From JAAYOS01 sp050950785 (GTDB lineage: Bacteria; Bacillota; Clostridia; Oscillospirales; JAAYOS01), in the NCBI GenBank assembly GCA_050950785.1, contig JBMNIG010000011.1, positions 1 through 64,000 on the forward strand: a DNA stretch of 64,000 nucleotides, written 5' to 3'. Position 1 is the stretch's first letter, and the number at the start of each line of letters is the position of its first letter. Of this stretch, positions 19,115 through 27,698 are shown in pieces. The notes beneath the pieces are model-generated. The model was given only the letters and a program-made list of their open reading frames with translations, was not told the DNA's origin and did no database searches. The position numbers and the translations under genes were made by a program.

Positions 19115-20842
19115 ATGTCTTATATAGAAGAGTATAAAAAGTGGTTAAGTTCCCCTGCATTGACTGAAGAGGAAAGACGTGAGCTCGAGTCACTTAAGGA
19201 TAATGAAAAGGAGATCCAGAGTCGATTTTATGCGCCTCTCACTTTTGGCACAGCAGGACTACGTGGTGTCATGGCAACCGGATTACACAACATGAATGTG
19301 TATGTTATCCGTCAGGTGACCCAAGGTATTGCTGAGCTTGTCATCTCCGAGAAGATGCAGAAAAAGGGAGTCGCCATATCGTACGATTGTCGTCACAATT
19401 CTGAGGACTTTGCCCGTCAAGCAGCGTGTGTTCTTGCCGCAAATGGTGTACAGGTTTATCTATTCGACGGGATGCGCCCCACACCCCAACTTAGTTTTGC
19501 TATCAGGCATTTAGGATGCGCCGCGGGCATCAATATAACTGCCTCTCACAATCCGCCTGAATACAACGGTTTTAAGGCCTATTGGTCGGACGGGGCTCAG
19601 TTGCCTCCAAAGCATGCCGCTGTTGTGGAGGAGGCTGTGTCGCGCATAGATATATTTGAGGGAGCAAAGCTGATGGATTTTGACCTGGCTGTAAGCAAAG
19701 GTCTTATCCAAATCCTTGGACAGCAAGCGGATGAGGCATTCTTGGAAAAAGTGATGTCCCAATCGATAGATACCCAACCGTTGCATCGCATCAAAGAAGA
19801 ATATAGAATCGTTTATACTCCTTTCCATGGAGTTGGATATAAAATGGTGCCTGAGGTTCTACGCAGGATCGGCTGTACCAACATAATTTGTGTACCGGAG
19901 CAGATGGAGCCCGATGGGGATTTTCCTACAGTTGCAAGTCCCAATCCGGAGAATCCTGACGGGTTTGAACTGGCTATAAAGCATGCAAAAGAACATAAGG
20001 CGCATCTGATCATCGGAACAGATCCCGATGCTGACAGAGTTGCCATTGTAGCCCCAAATCGCGAGTGGGAATATGTACAGCTTAGCGGGAATCAGACGGC
20101 TGTGCTCCTTCTAGACTATATTATCGTAGCACGCCGAAGAAACGATCTTATGCCGGAAAACCCGTTTACTGTTAAATCAATAGTTTCGACGGAAATGGCT
20201 CGCGCTGTTAGCGAAGGAAACGGCATTCCGATCTACGACACCTTTACAGGTTTCAAGTTCATTGCTGAAAAAATTGCCGAACAGGAGGAGCTTGGACACA
20301 ATTGTATTTTTTCTTTTGAGGAATCGATTGGGTACCTGATCGGCAACCACTGTCGTGACAAGGATGCTGTAACTGCTTCCATGCTGTTGGCAGAGATGTG
20401 TGCTTACTATGTAGACAAAGACATGACTCTTTTTGAAGCCCTTGATGCTCTTTATAAAAAGTATGGCTCCTTTGACGACGAAACCATCAACATTGTGATG
20501 CCGGGACTTGACGGACAGAAAAAAATGAAAGAGCTCATGAAGGATCTGCGAAGTGGAACAAAGAAACTTCCCAGTGCGCTGAAACTTGATATGATTACCG
20601 ATTATCTTGACGGCACCTGTAGAGATATGAAAACCGGCACAGTACAACAAGCCGAACTCTCAGGTTCCGATGTGCTTGGATTTCACTTTGAGGGCGGATC
20701 TAAGCTGATGGTGCGGCCTTCAGGAACAGAGCCGAAAATCAAATTTTATTTGCTAGCGCATGGGAATGATGAAGAGCAAGTGAAGAGTGTTCTCGGCTAC
20801 ATGAAAGGGTTTGTTTCCGACGCTGTAAAGAATTATTTATAG
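19115..20842 (+). CDS. Phosphoglucomutase/phosphomannomutase
   Basis: A 575-residue alpha-D-phosphohexomutase with a strong GGGAGGAG site. It shows the catalytic phosphoserine loop TASHNPPEYNGFK (~147-159), metal loop GTDPDADRVAI (~305-315), sugar-binding loop FSFEESIGY (~406-414) and phosphate-binding RPSGTEPKIKFYL near the C-terminus. The length and the FEES sugar loop fit the PgcA/phosphoglucomutase-2 group. It interconverts hexose 1- and 6-phosphates for glycolysis and, with GalU (57.6 kb), for UDP-glucose. It probably forms an operon with the upstream RSH gene, and a strong terminator follows. Confidence 0.93.
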   Translation: MSYIEEYKKWLSSPALTEEERRELESLKDNEKEIQSRFYAPLTFGTAGLRGVMATGLHNMNVYVIRQVTQGIAELVISEKMQKKGVAISYDCRHNSEDFARQAACVLAANGVQVYLFDGMRPTPQLSFAIRHLGCAAGINITASHNPPEYNGFKAYWSDGAQLPPKHAAVVEEAVSRIDIFEGAKLMDFDLAVSKGLIQILGQQADEAFLEKVMSQSIDTQPLHRIKEEYRIVYTPFHGVGYKMVPEVLRRIGCTNIICVPEQMEPDGDFPTVASPNPENPDGFELAIKHAKEHKAHLIIGTDPDADRVAIVAPNREWEYVQLSGNQTAVLLLDYIIVARRRNDLMPENPFTVKSIVSTEMARAVSEGNGIPIYDTFTGFKFIAEKIAEQEELGHNCIFSFEESIGYLIGNHCRDKDAVTASMLLAEMCAYYVDKDMTLFEALDALYKKYGSFDDETINIVMPGLDGQKKMKELMKDLRSGTKKLPSALKLDMITDYLDGTCRDMKTGTVQQAELSGSDVLGFHFEGGSKLMVRPSGTEPKIKFYLLAHGNDEEQVKSVLGYMKGFVSDAVKNYL

Positions 20843-20890
20843 CTTAGATCATCTATATTTAAATCTTGTAGAGATATGCCGAATATAAAA

Positions 20891-20925
20891 GCCGTACAGG
20901 AGAATGCATTCCTGTACGGCTTTAT
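20891..20925 (+). terminator. Bidirectional terminator
   Basis: GCCGTACAGGA and TCCTGTACGGC form a perfect 11-bp stem. It is followed by TTTATAAT on the plus strand and TTTTATATT on the minus strand, serving the phosphohexomutase gene and the convergent micro-gene at 20945-21100. Confidence 0.9.
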
Positions 20926-20944
20926 AATAGGGTGTACGGATTTT

Positions 20945-21100
20945 CTAAAACATCTCTGAGCCTTCGCCGTCATGGGTCGTTGAACTTTTTCTATCCCTTT
21001 TATCCCGCTTGTTGGCTTTCTTGTCATCGCAATCGTTGCAGTTGTCATTATTTTTTACCACGCGAAGATTAGGGGACTTTCTGTTTTTGTCTTTGTCCAT
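20945..21100 (-). CDS. Small highly charged Asp/Asn/Lys-rich protein
   Basis: A 51-residue ORF with a textbook GGAGGTACAAAA before its ATG. About half the residues are D, N, K or R. CNDCDDKK gives a closely spaced Cys pair, which could bind a metal or form a disulfide. It is probably disordered. It ends 20 bp from a bidirectional terminator, so it has a complete transcription unit. No family recognised. It resembles in style the Asn-rich micro-protein at 59928-60083. Confidence 0.6.
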   Translation of the reverse strand: MDKDKNRKSPNLRVVKNNDNCNDCDDKKANKRDKRDRKSSTTHDGEGSEMF

Positions 21101-21229
21101 TTTTGTACCTCCGGTGATCTGGTTTATGCACCAGAATTAGTGTTAGCACAATAAAGACAAATATACATCACCAAGTTGGCAGGATAGAAGCGCATTGATA
21201 TTTTGTTAAATATGAACCTTGTAAATATG

Positions 21230-22933
21230 CTACTTATATACTGTAATTGCGGCATCCTCAAGAGCTGAAGTATCTTTTACCGGATTTCCGAAGGCATAGA
21301 TAGTTGTCAATGAAGGAGCAGATGCAAACTCGGAAAGATTTTTTATGTTGTTGTTTTCGATGTTGAGCTCTTGCAGATTTGGAAGTGCGGACAGTAGTGA
21401 GATATCTGTCAGAAAATTCTTAGATAAGTTTACTTGAACAAGGGAAGTGCATGTTGCCAATGAATCGGCGTTAATGATTGTGTTTTCGGACAGATCAATA
21501 ATACTGAGGTCATGCAAGTTTCCAAGTGGCTCTATAATTGTAATATTATTTTTTGCCGCAGAAAGTGATATGAGGTTTGTGCATTTTGAAAGGGGATCAA
21601 GTATTTCAATTTTGTTGTTGGATAGACTGAGGGTCGTCAGAGAAACACAGTTTTTGAGAGGATCTATGTCGAAAACCAAATTGTTTGATAGATAGAGTGT
21701 TTTCAGATCTGTCAGCGAGCCAAAATCGCTTATGTCTTCAATTTTATTGCTATCAAGTGCCAGCATCTCAAGACTTTTACAATTCCGGAGGGGAGAAATG
21801 TCGGAAATGGCGTTATCTGATGCATCAAGATAGCGAAGTGTAGAAAATTCACCGATTGATGAAATATCAACTAATGCATTGCTGCGAATGTGGAGTCTCT
21901 CCAACATTGGCAAATCCTTCAGAGATGCGACGGATGTGATGATATTGTTTGATAAATCAAGAGTAACAAGGTTTTGCAGTCCTGAAATTGGGGACGGATC
22001 ACTTATTGAGCACCCGATAAGTGAAAGAGTTTGCAGTTGTGTCAATGATTCGATGCAATCGAGTGCATTTTCTACGCCGGTCAGTTCGAGCACTTCCAGC
22101 CCCGTACACCATTTAAGATCGTTTACTGTATCTATTGGAACGATCTCGTTTTCAAGAGCATTGGAAAAGCTGACGATCGATCTGAGGTCACCTGAGGATA
22201 TGTCGCCCTCCGGACGCAGCAGAATCGATCGAACGATACGTTCTACACCCTCATCTTCAAAAGTTACCGAGGCCACTTCAGGCAGATACATAAAATTTGA
22301 AGTTGCAACCGGGCTTATCAGTCCGTTGTTGTCGATACATACAGCCATAAGCTTCATTTCACCCGGTGTTGGAGAGATGTCGCCATTCGATATGTCGTAT
22401 TCCGTTGGGAAATCGCCGTTTGTTGAGCAGTAAATCCTTGCGTTATCCGGCGAATCGATTGTGATACTGAAAGTGCCGCGGTAGGTGCCGGACTCAGGTG
22501 AAATGACCGGTGTCTTCGGCCTAGAAGATGAAATCTTTCGGTATACCACAGCGTCTTCAATGTTGTCAAGGAGCTGCACAGCATCATAAAATTTACCTTG
22601 TTCCACATATGTACGGCAAAGCTCCTCATAGTAAAAAGAGTTTCCCGGCTCTGTCTCTATACCGCAGAGAAGATGATATTCAAGTTTTGTTATATTACCG
22701 GAAGCTCTATAATAGTCGATTGCGCTATAGCGTGCAAGTTTGTTTTCTGGATGAACCTTTAGCGCAGTTTCATACATTTTTGAAGCAAATGAGTCATTGC
22801 CGCTGTCGGTAGCTGTTTGAGCCAGCCAAAGGCACACAGTTGAGCGTTGCTGTGGCTGTACCGACCAGTAAACACCTATACAGATTCCGGAAAGGATTGC
22901 AAAAATCAGAGTTATTTTCAAAACACTTTTCAT
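21230..22933 (-). CDS. Secreted or membrane-anchored TPR - chitobiase-like - leucine-rich-repeat protein
   Basis: The start at 22933 has AGGGGAG ten bases upstream and gives 567 residues. An N-terminal hydrophobic segment (VLKITLIFAILSGICIGVYW) looks like a signal anchor. Two or three TPR-like helical pairs follow (~35-120). A beta domain (~140-215; SPESGTYRGTFSITI, ARIYCSTNGDFPT) resembles the C-terminal domain of chitobiase. From ~280 to the end come about twelve 22-residue leucine-rich repeats of the internalin type (LxxLxxLxLSxNxIxDISPL). It is probably an extracytoplasmic protein-binding scaffold. It is divergent from lysA and appears monocistronic. Confidence 0.8.
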   Translation of the reverse strand: MKSVLKITLIFAILSGICIGVYWSVQPQQRSTVCLWLAQTATDSGNDSFASKMYETALKVHPENKLARYSAIDYYRASGNITKLEYHLLCGIETEPGNSFYYEELCRTYVEQGKFYDAVQLLDNIEDAVVYRKISSSRPKTPVISPESGTYRGTFSITIDSPDNARIYCSTNGDFPTEYDISNGDISPTPGEMKLMAVCIDNNGLISPVATSNFMYLPEVASVTFEDEGVERIVRSILLRPEGDISSGDLRSIVSFSNALENEIVPIDTVNDLKWCTGLEVLELTGVENALDCIESLTQLQTLSLIGCSISDPSPISGLQNLVTLDLSNNIITSVASLKDLPMLERLHIRSNALVDISSIGEFSTLRYLDASDNAISDISPLRNCKSLEMLALDSNKIEDISDFGSLTDLKTLYLSNNLVFDIDPLKNCVSLTTLSLSNNKIEILDPLSKCTNLISLSAAKNNITIIEPLGNLHDLSIIDLSENTIINADSLATCTSLVQVNLSKNFLTDISLLSALPNLQELNIENNNIKNLSEFASAPSLTTIYAFGNPVKDTSALEDAAITVYK

Positions 22934-23263
22934 TATACGGTTTCTCCCCTGAAACATGCAAAAGCGTGAACACTCAATCGTTCCGCTTTAGCTTTCTTTA
23001 TAACTATATAAATATTAGCATATCGAACAATATATGACAAGATTCGAGTGTGTTTGACCTCTGATTAGTTCTTAGGATATATCAATCTGATGAGATTAGC
23101 CAACATCTGTCTACCTAATTAGCAGAATAATGTATCAATCTACAAATCTGCTGTCAAATGGGCTGATTACTATCATTTTCTATTGATATGATGTCGAAAA
23201 TACGGTACAATTTATATATTAATGCAATAATAAGACACTCTTATCTTTGGGAAGGTTTGAACT
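22934..23263. other. Divergent intergenic region upstream of lysA
   Basis: A 330-bp AT-rich spacer. Apart from the lysA promoter at 23183-23211 I see no lysine riboswitch, T-box or ORF. Confidence 0.5.
23183..23211 (+). promoter_or_regulatory. Promoter for lysA-Smr operon
   Basis: TTGATA (23183-23188), 17-bp spacer, TACAAT (23206-23211), about 50 bp before the start codon. Confidence 0.6.
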
Positions 23264-24526
23264 ATGAAGAGACCATTCGTTACACTTGAACAAATAAAAG
23301 AAATCATCAAAGAGTATCCAACTCCTTTTCATATATACGACGAAGCTGGTATTAGAAAAAACGCCCGTGCTCTTTTAGATGCGTTTTCGTGGAACAAAGG
23401 ATTCAAAGAATATTTTGCGGTCAAAGCTACTCCGACCCCAGGCATTCTTCAGATACTCAAGGAGGAAGGTTGCGGAGTTGACTGCTCTTCCTATACCGAA
23501 CTAATGCTCGCTGAAGCCTGTGGCTTTTCGGGGAGCGAGATAATGTTTTCATCTAATGCGACCCCTGCAGACGAATATGAATATGCAGATAAGCTCGGAG
23601 CAATAATAAATCTTGATGATTTTACTCACATCGATTTTTTAGAAAAGGTCACAGGCCACATTCCGGAGACAATTTGTCTGCGTTATAATCCGGGTGGTGA
23701 CTTCATGGTTACAAACGATATCATGGACACTCCCCGTGAAGCCAAATACGGAATGACATACAAGCAGTTGGAAGAAGGCATCCTTAAACTAAGTGCAATG
23801 GGAGCAAAGAACTTTGGACTACATGCTTTCCTTGCTTCAAATACACTTACAAACGAGTACTATCCGGCCCTAGCAAGGCTGATGTTCGAAACAGCAGTTT
23901 CATTGAAAGAAAAAACCGGTAAGAACATCACATTTATCAATCTTTCCGGTGGTATAGGTATACCCTATCATCCTGATCAGGAGCCAAACGACATTTATGC
24001 AATTGGAGAAGGAGTCAGGAAGGCCTTTGAGGAGGTGATGGTTCCGGCAGGTCTTGGTGACGTGGCCATTTATACTGAACTTGGGCGCTATATGCTAGGT
24101 CCTTACGGATGTCTGGTATCTACAGCCATACACAAAAAGCACATTTACAAGGAGTACATAGGATTGGATGCATGCGCTGCCAATCTTATGAGGCCAGCTA
24201 TGTATGGCGCCTATCACCATATAACAGTTCTTGGCAAGGAGAACGCACCCTGTGATCATATATATGATGTGACAGGATCCCTTTGCGAAAATAACGACAA
24301 GTTTGCTATAGACCGCCCATTGCCTAAAATTGAGATTGGGGACATTGTCGTCATCCACGACACCGGAGCCCATGGGTTCAGTATGGGTTATAACTACAAC
24401 GGAAAACTTCGTTCAGCTGAAATCTTACTTCGCGAGGACGGCTCTTGGAAGCTTCTGAGAAGAGCAGAGACACCGGCAGATTATTTTGCCTGCCTCGACG
24501 TGACGGGACTTTTCAACTTTGAGTAG
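23264..24526 (+). CDS. lysA: Diaminopimelate decarboxylase-type PLP enzyme
   Basis: A 420-residue fold-III decarboxylase. The PLP lysine is in YFAVKATPTPG (~48-58). The phosphate-binding Gly-rich motif is LSGGIGIPY (~229-237), the substrate region ELGRYMLGPYG, and the active-site Cys lies in GSLCENND (~343). This set fits DapDC, which makes L-lysine from meso-diaminopimelate. Sequence features such as LHAFLASN in place of the common HIGSQ motif suggest a divergent subgroup, so a related amino-acid decarboxylase is possible. The Smr gene overlaps its 3' end. Confidence 0.82.
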   Translation: MKRPFVTLEQIKEIIKEYPTPFHIYDEAGIRKNARALLDAFSWNKGFKEYFAVKATPTPGILQILKEEGCGVDCSSYTELMLAEACGFSGSEIMFSSNATPADEYEYADKLGAIINLDDFTHIDFLEKVTGHIPETICLRYNPGGDFMVTNDIMDTPREAKYGMTYKQLEEGILKLSAMGAKNFGLHAFLASNTLTNEYYPALARLMFETAVSLKEKTGKNITFINLSGGIGIPYHPDQEPNDIYAIGEGVRKAFEEVMVPAGLGDVAIYTELGRYMLGPYGCLVSTAIHKKHIYKEYIGLDACAANLMRPAMYGAYHHITVLGKENAPCDHIYDVTGSLCENNDKFAIDRPLPKIEIGDIVVIHDTGAHGFSMGYNYNGKLRSAEILLREDGSWKLLRRAETPADYFACLDVTGLFNFE

Positions 24527-24875
24527 GGCAAGAGGCGGATTCCGTGAGGTCAATCTAGAGGCAGGAAGGCCCTATGTAGACCAAGCCATACGGAGACTTA
24601 CCTATGAGATCAACAACAGCAAAACAATGGGATATACCGTGATAAAGATAATTCACGGATACGGTTCTTCCGGCACGGGAGGAAAAATCAGGATCAGCGT
24701 CAGACGCTACCTTGATCAGCTAATGAAGCAAAAGAAGATCAAGTTGTACGAAACTGGCGAAGAGTTTTCAATTTTCAGCGAAAGGACTAGAACGATCCTC
24801 AATTCTTGTCCCTCCCTTCGAAAAGATAGGGACTTGGAGCGCCATAATAACGGGGTAACATTTGTATTGCTCTGA
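24519..24875 (+). CDS. Small Smr-domain protein
   Basis: The TTG start overlaps the lysA stop by 8 bp, implying translational coupling. The 118-residue product has the Smr signature EVNLEAGRPYVDQAIRRL followed by VIKIIHGYGSSGTGGKIR and RRYLDQL. Smr domains, as in the MutS2 C-terminus, are DNA- or RNA-nicking nucleases. Here the usual DLHG opening is replaced by NLEA, so the catalytic acid/His may be lost. The role of a lysA-smr pairing is unclear. Confidence 0.75.
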   Translation: MSRARGGFREVNLEAGRPYVDQAIRRLTYEINNSKTMGYTVIKIIHGYGSSGTGGKIRISVRRYLDQLMKQKKIKLYETGEEFSIFSERTRTILNSCPSLRKDRDLERHNNGVTFVLL

Positions 24876-25229
24876 TTTTGTGTTATTTGTACTATATACA
24901 TTTACTATCAGCTTTGCTCTTATATTGTGGCTCTCCGTTAAAGAAATTGAAGCAGAAAAATTTAGTATATCAGTCAAGTCTCAACTTAATAAACACTTAA
25001 AATCAGCTTGCTGAGAGCCCAATTATTAACAGTTTTGCGAGAAAGTTATATCAGAAAGTAAGCAATTGACAATAATCAAAAAAATTATTTCAAATATAAC
25101 AAAATTTCTCGTACTACTAAGCGCACTATGTAAAAAATGATACTTGACAATATACAAGCCTATATGCTAAAATCGAAAAGCTGACATCGACAGGGGACAA
25201 TAACGGCCTGCAGCATTAATTAAATACTT
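24876..25229. other. Intergenic region upstream of tRNA cluster
   Basis: An AT-rich 354-bp stretch with no ORF or terminator I would defend. It contains the tRNA promoter at 25144-25173. Confidence 0.5.
25144..25173 (+). promoter_or_regulatory. Promoter of tRNA cluster
   Basis: TTGACA (25144-25149), 18-bp spacer ending TGC, then TAAAAT (25168-25173), an extended -10. It lies about 57 bp before tRNA-Gly. Confidence 0.7.
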
Positions 25230-25303
25230 GCGGGTGTAGTTCAATGGTAGAATCCCAGCCTTCCAAGCTGGTCGTGTGGGTTCGATTCCCATCACCCGCT
25301 CCA
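25230..25303 (+). tRNA. tRNA-Gly(TCC)
   Basis: A 74-nt cloverleaf, acceptor GCGGGTG/CACCCGC, discriminator T, anticodon loop CTTCCAA, CCA encoded. First of five tRNAs. Confidence 0.96.
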
Positions 25304-25306
25304 TAC

Positions 25307-25383
<77 letters not shown>

Positions 25384-25397
25384 TTTTTTTGATGTAT

Positions 25398-25475
25398 GGT
25401 GGGTATAGCTCAGGTGGTTAGAGCACCAGGTTGTGGCCCTGGGGGTCGTCGGTTCAAGTCCGATTATCCACCCCA
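25398..25475 (+). tRNA. tRNA-His(GTG)
   Basis: A cloverleaf with anticodon GTG, acceptor GTGGGTA/TATCCAC, encoded G-1 at 25398 opposite discriminator C73 (the histidine identity pair), and CCA encoded. Confidence 0.96.
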
Positions 25476-25521
25476 TTTTTCCCTCTGGCAGGCCTACATT
25501 GCCTCAGTATGTAATTTATTT

Positions 25522-25596
25522 TGGGATGTAGCCAAGGGGTAAGGCACCAGACTTTGACTCTGGCATTCGTAGGTTCAAATCCTGCCATCCCAGCCA
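25522..25596 (+). tRNA. tRNA-Gln(TTG)
   Basis: A 75-nt cloverleaf, acceptor TGGGATG/CATCCCA, discriminator G, anticodon loop CTTTGAC, CCA encoded. Confidence 0.96.
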
Positions 25597-25599
25597 CAA

Positions 25600-25675
25600 G
25601 ACCCATTAGCTCAGTCGGCAGAGCACCTGCCTTTTAAGCAGGGTGTCCCGCGTTCGAATCGCGGATGGGTCACCA
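25600..25675 (+). tRNA. tRNA-Lys(TTT)
   Basis: A 76-nt cloverleaf, acceptor GACCCAT/ATGGGTC, anticodon loop CTTTTAA, CCA encoded. Last of the cluster. Confidence 0.96.
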
Positions 25676-25680
25676 AAAGC

Positions 25681-25720
25681 AAGAAACCCTCAAAGCATGA
25701 CGCTTTGAGGGTTTCTTGTG
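25681..25720 (+). terminator. Terminator of tRNA cluster
   Basis: A perfect 16-bp stem, AAGAAACCCTCAAAGC with GCTTTGAGGGTTTCTT, loop ATGAC. It begins five bases after tRNA-Lys. Confidence 0.9.
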
Positions 25721-25968
25721 ATTTTGCAAATCAATTCAGTTTGGTAAATAATAAATCAGATTTATCACATTGGTGTATCGCAAAAATATAGAATTTTTTA
25801 GTCCGATATAACGACTTCCTCATTGATTTATAGGCAAATCAAAGTCAATAGAGTTTTTAGCTAAATGATTGGCATGTTTTATCGACGGTAGCAAGCTTCT
25901 TTTTCCCCTCATATCCTGTAATAGCATTCGGTTCACCCGAGTGCAATTACATATTGAGGAGGATACAA

Positions 25969-27387
25969 ATGGGTATTGAGCTGTCAGCACTGCACTGGAT
26001 ATATGTCCTGTATGTCGTGCTGATAATAGGATTCATGGTAATGAAAAAGGACACAACGCTCATATGCATTGCTGGAATTTTAACACTTGCAGTAGTAGCG
26101 TGTGGCTCGGTTAGCTCTTCTCTCAGTGCTGCGTTCAACAGCTTCATCTATGCGATAGTTGAATTGCTTCCCACGATATTGATCATCTCAATAATAGTAT
26201 CGCTAAGCAAAACATTGACCGAGACCGGAATAAGTGACATGATGATATCACCGTTTGCAAAGCTTATCCGGACTCCGACGCTTGCGTATTGGGTCATTGG
26301 TCTTGTAATGCTTGCTATTTCACTGGTGTTCTGGCCATCACCGGGAGTTGCACTTGTGGGGGCAGTTATGCTGCCTGTTGCGATTAAAGCAGGCTTGCCT
26401 GCTATTGGAGTAGCAGCGGCAATGAATCTCTTCGGACACGGAATCGCGCTCTCAGGCGACTTTGTCATACAAGGAGCGCCGAAACTAACTGCGGACGCTG
26501 CAGGAGTTCCGGTTGGAGATGTGGTTAGTGCAAGCATTCCGCTTGTAATCGTTATGGGCATTGTTACAACAGTTGTGGCGTTTGTACTGCTGCGTCGGGA
26601 CATGAAGAGGGGAGTCTTCAAAAAATCAGGTGAACTCGACGTTGCAGCGGATACTTCTAATTCTGTACATAATACTGACGATCCTAAATCCGACTTACCG
26701 CTATCAAAAACACCGCGTAGGATTTTTGCAGTACTTATCCCGCTTCTATATCTGGCCGATGTGGTCATCATGTCTATATTGGACTTGACCGGTGGTGAAG
26801 CAACTGCTCTTATTGGCGGCACAACGCTGCTTATTATGCTTGTAGTCACAATGGTGGCCTACAGGGTAAAAGGCCTGGAGAAGACGACAAACTATCTCAT
26901 AGAGGGCTTTACTTTCGGATTTCGAGTATTTGGTCCTGTTATTCCGATAGCAGCATTCTTTTACTTGGGAGACTCAGGATTCAAGACTATTGTCGGAGAC
27001 TATTTGCCCGCATCATCAAGCGGAATCGTAAACGATCTTGGTGCCGCCTTGGCATCGGTCGTACGTCTCAATAAAGGTGTGGGAGCGTTCACATTGACCG
27101 GAGTCGGGGCGATAACCGGTTTGGACGGATCCGGTTTTTCGGGAATATCGCTTGTTGGTTCTGTTGCAGCGATTTTCTCCAAAGCAATTGGATACGGTGT
27201 TGAAACACTGACCGCACTCGGTCAGATCGCGGCGATATGGGTAGGTGGCGGCACACTGATCCCCTGGGCGCTGATTCCTGCGGCTGCTATCTGTAATGTA
27301 GATCCCTTCGAGTTATCACGCAGAAACCTAATACCGGTGGTTGCCGGCTTGCTTGTTACAACAATAGTTGCTATTTTCCTGATCTAG
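25969..27387 (+). CDS. Multi-spanning membrane transporter (GntP/ion-transporter-like)
   Basis: ATG 25969 has GAGGAGG six bases before it and gives 472 residues. About 11-13 hydrophobic segments are visible. A cytoplasmic loop near residues 215-255 (KRGVFKKSGELDVAADTSN...SKTPRR) divides it into two halves. Features such as WPSPGVALVGAVMLPVAIKAGLP and MNLFGHGIALSGDFVIQGAPKL resemble the GntP/Na+:H+ antiporter (IT superfamily) arrangement with inverted repeats. It probably moves an organic acid or sodium by ion coupling. It stands alone between the tRNA cluster and the AlaX gene. Confidence 0.7.
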   Translation: MGIELSALHWIYVLYVVLIIGFMVMKKDTTLICIAGILTLAVVACGSVSSSLSAAFNSFIYAIVELLPTILIISIIVSLSKTLTETGISDMMISPFAKLIRTPTLAYWVIGLVMLAISLVFWPSPGVALVGAVMLPVAIKAGLPAIGVAAAMNLFGHGIALSGDFVIQGAPKLTADAAGVPVGDVVSASIPLVIVMGIVTTVVAFVLLRRDMKRGVFKKSGELDVAADTSNSVHNTDDPKSDLPLSKTPRRIFAVLIPLLYLADVVIMSILDLTGGEATALIGGTTLLIMLVVTMVAYRVKGLEKTTNYLIEGFTFGFRVFGPVIPIAAFFYLGDSGFKTIVGDYLPASSSGIVNDLGAALASVVRLNKGVGAFTLTGVGAITGLDGSGFSGISLVGSVAAIFSKAIGYGVETLTALGQIAAIWVGGGTLIPWALIPAAAICNVDPFELSRRNLIPVVAGLLVTTIVAIFLI

Positions 27388-27698
27388 ATCAATACATATG
27401 CGAACTTGATAGGTTTCGGACACGGGGAGGCGGACTAGGAGACGGTGGGTTCCTTGTCCAAACAAATCCCCGTGTTCTTGAACAAGGAACCTGTCCCATG
27501 TCCCTGTGTTCTATGCACACCTTTGTCCAAATTTGTCCCACCAACTGATTGAAAGACCTGTCCCAGTGTCCATCATCTCCGTATCTACTACATACCGTTA
27601 ACTTGATAGGAAACCTATCACCTGTTCAAAATGTTTACTTTCTAACATTGTTCGACTATAATATACATGAAATAAATGGGCAAGGCGGAGGGCGTGGA
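27388..27698. other. Intergenic nested inverted repeat and AlaX promoter
   Basis: An imperfect outer pair (ACACGGGGA at 27420, TCCCTGTGT at 27501) encloses a perfect 10-bp pair (GGTTCCTTGT at 27448, ACAAGGAACC at 27482). The text is rich in GTCCC/TGTCC words. It resembles dispersed palindromic repeats between clostridial genes, and the element near 38740 is similar in style. A promoter, TTTACT-17-TATAAT (27634-27662), lies in front of the AlaX gene. Confidence 0.55.

Noticed and set aside
22934..23263. Lysine riboswitch or T-box before lysA
   Set aside because: No T-box sequence, anti-terminator or L-box-like core was found, and the leader after the promoter is only about 45 nt.
26148..26849. 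233-codon minus-strand frame opposite the transporter
   Set aside because: The plus-strand frame encodes regular membrane helices. The antisense product is Ser/Thr/Ile-rich, as expected of a shadow.
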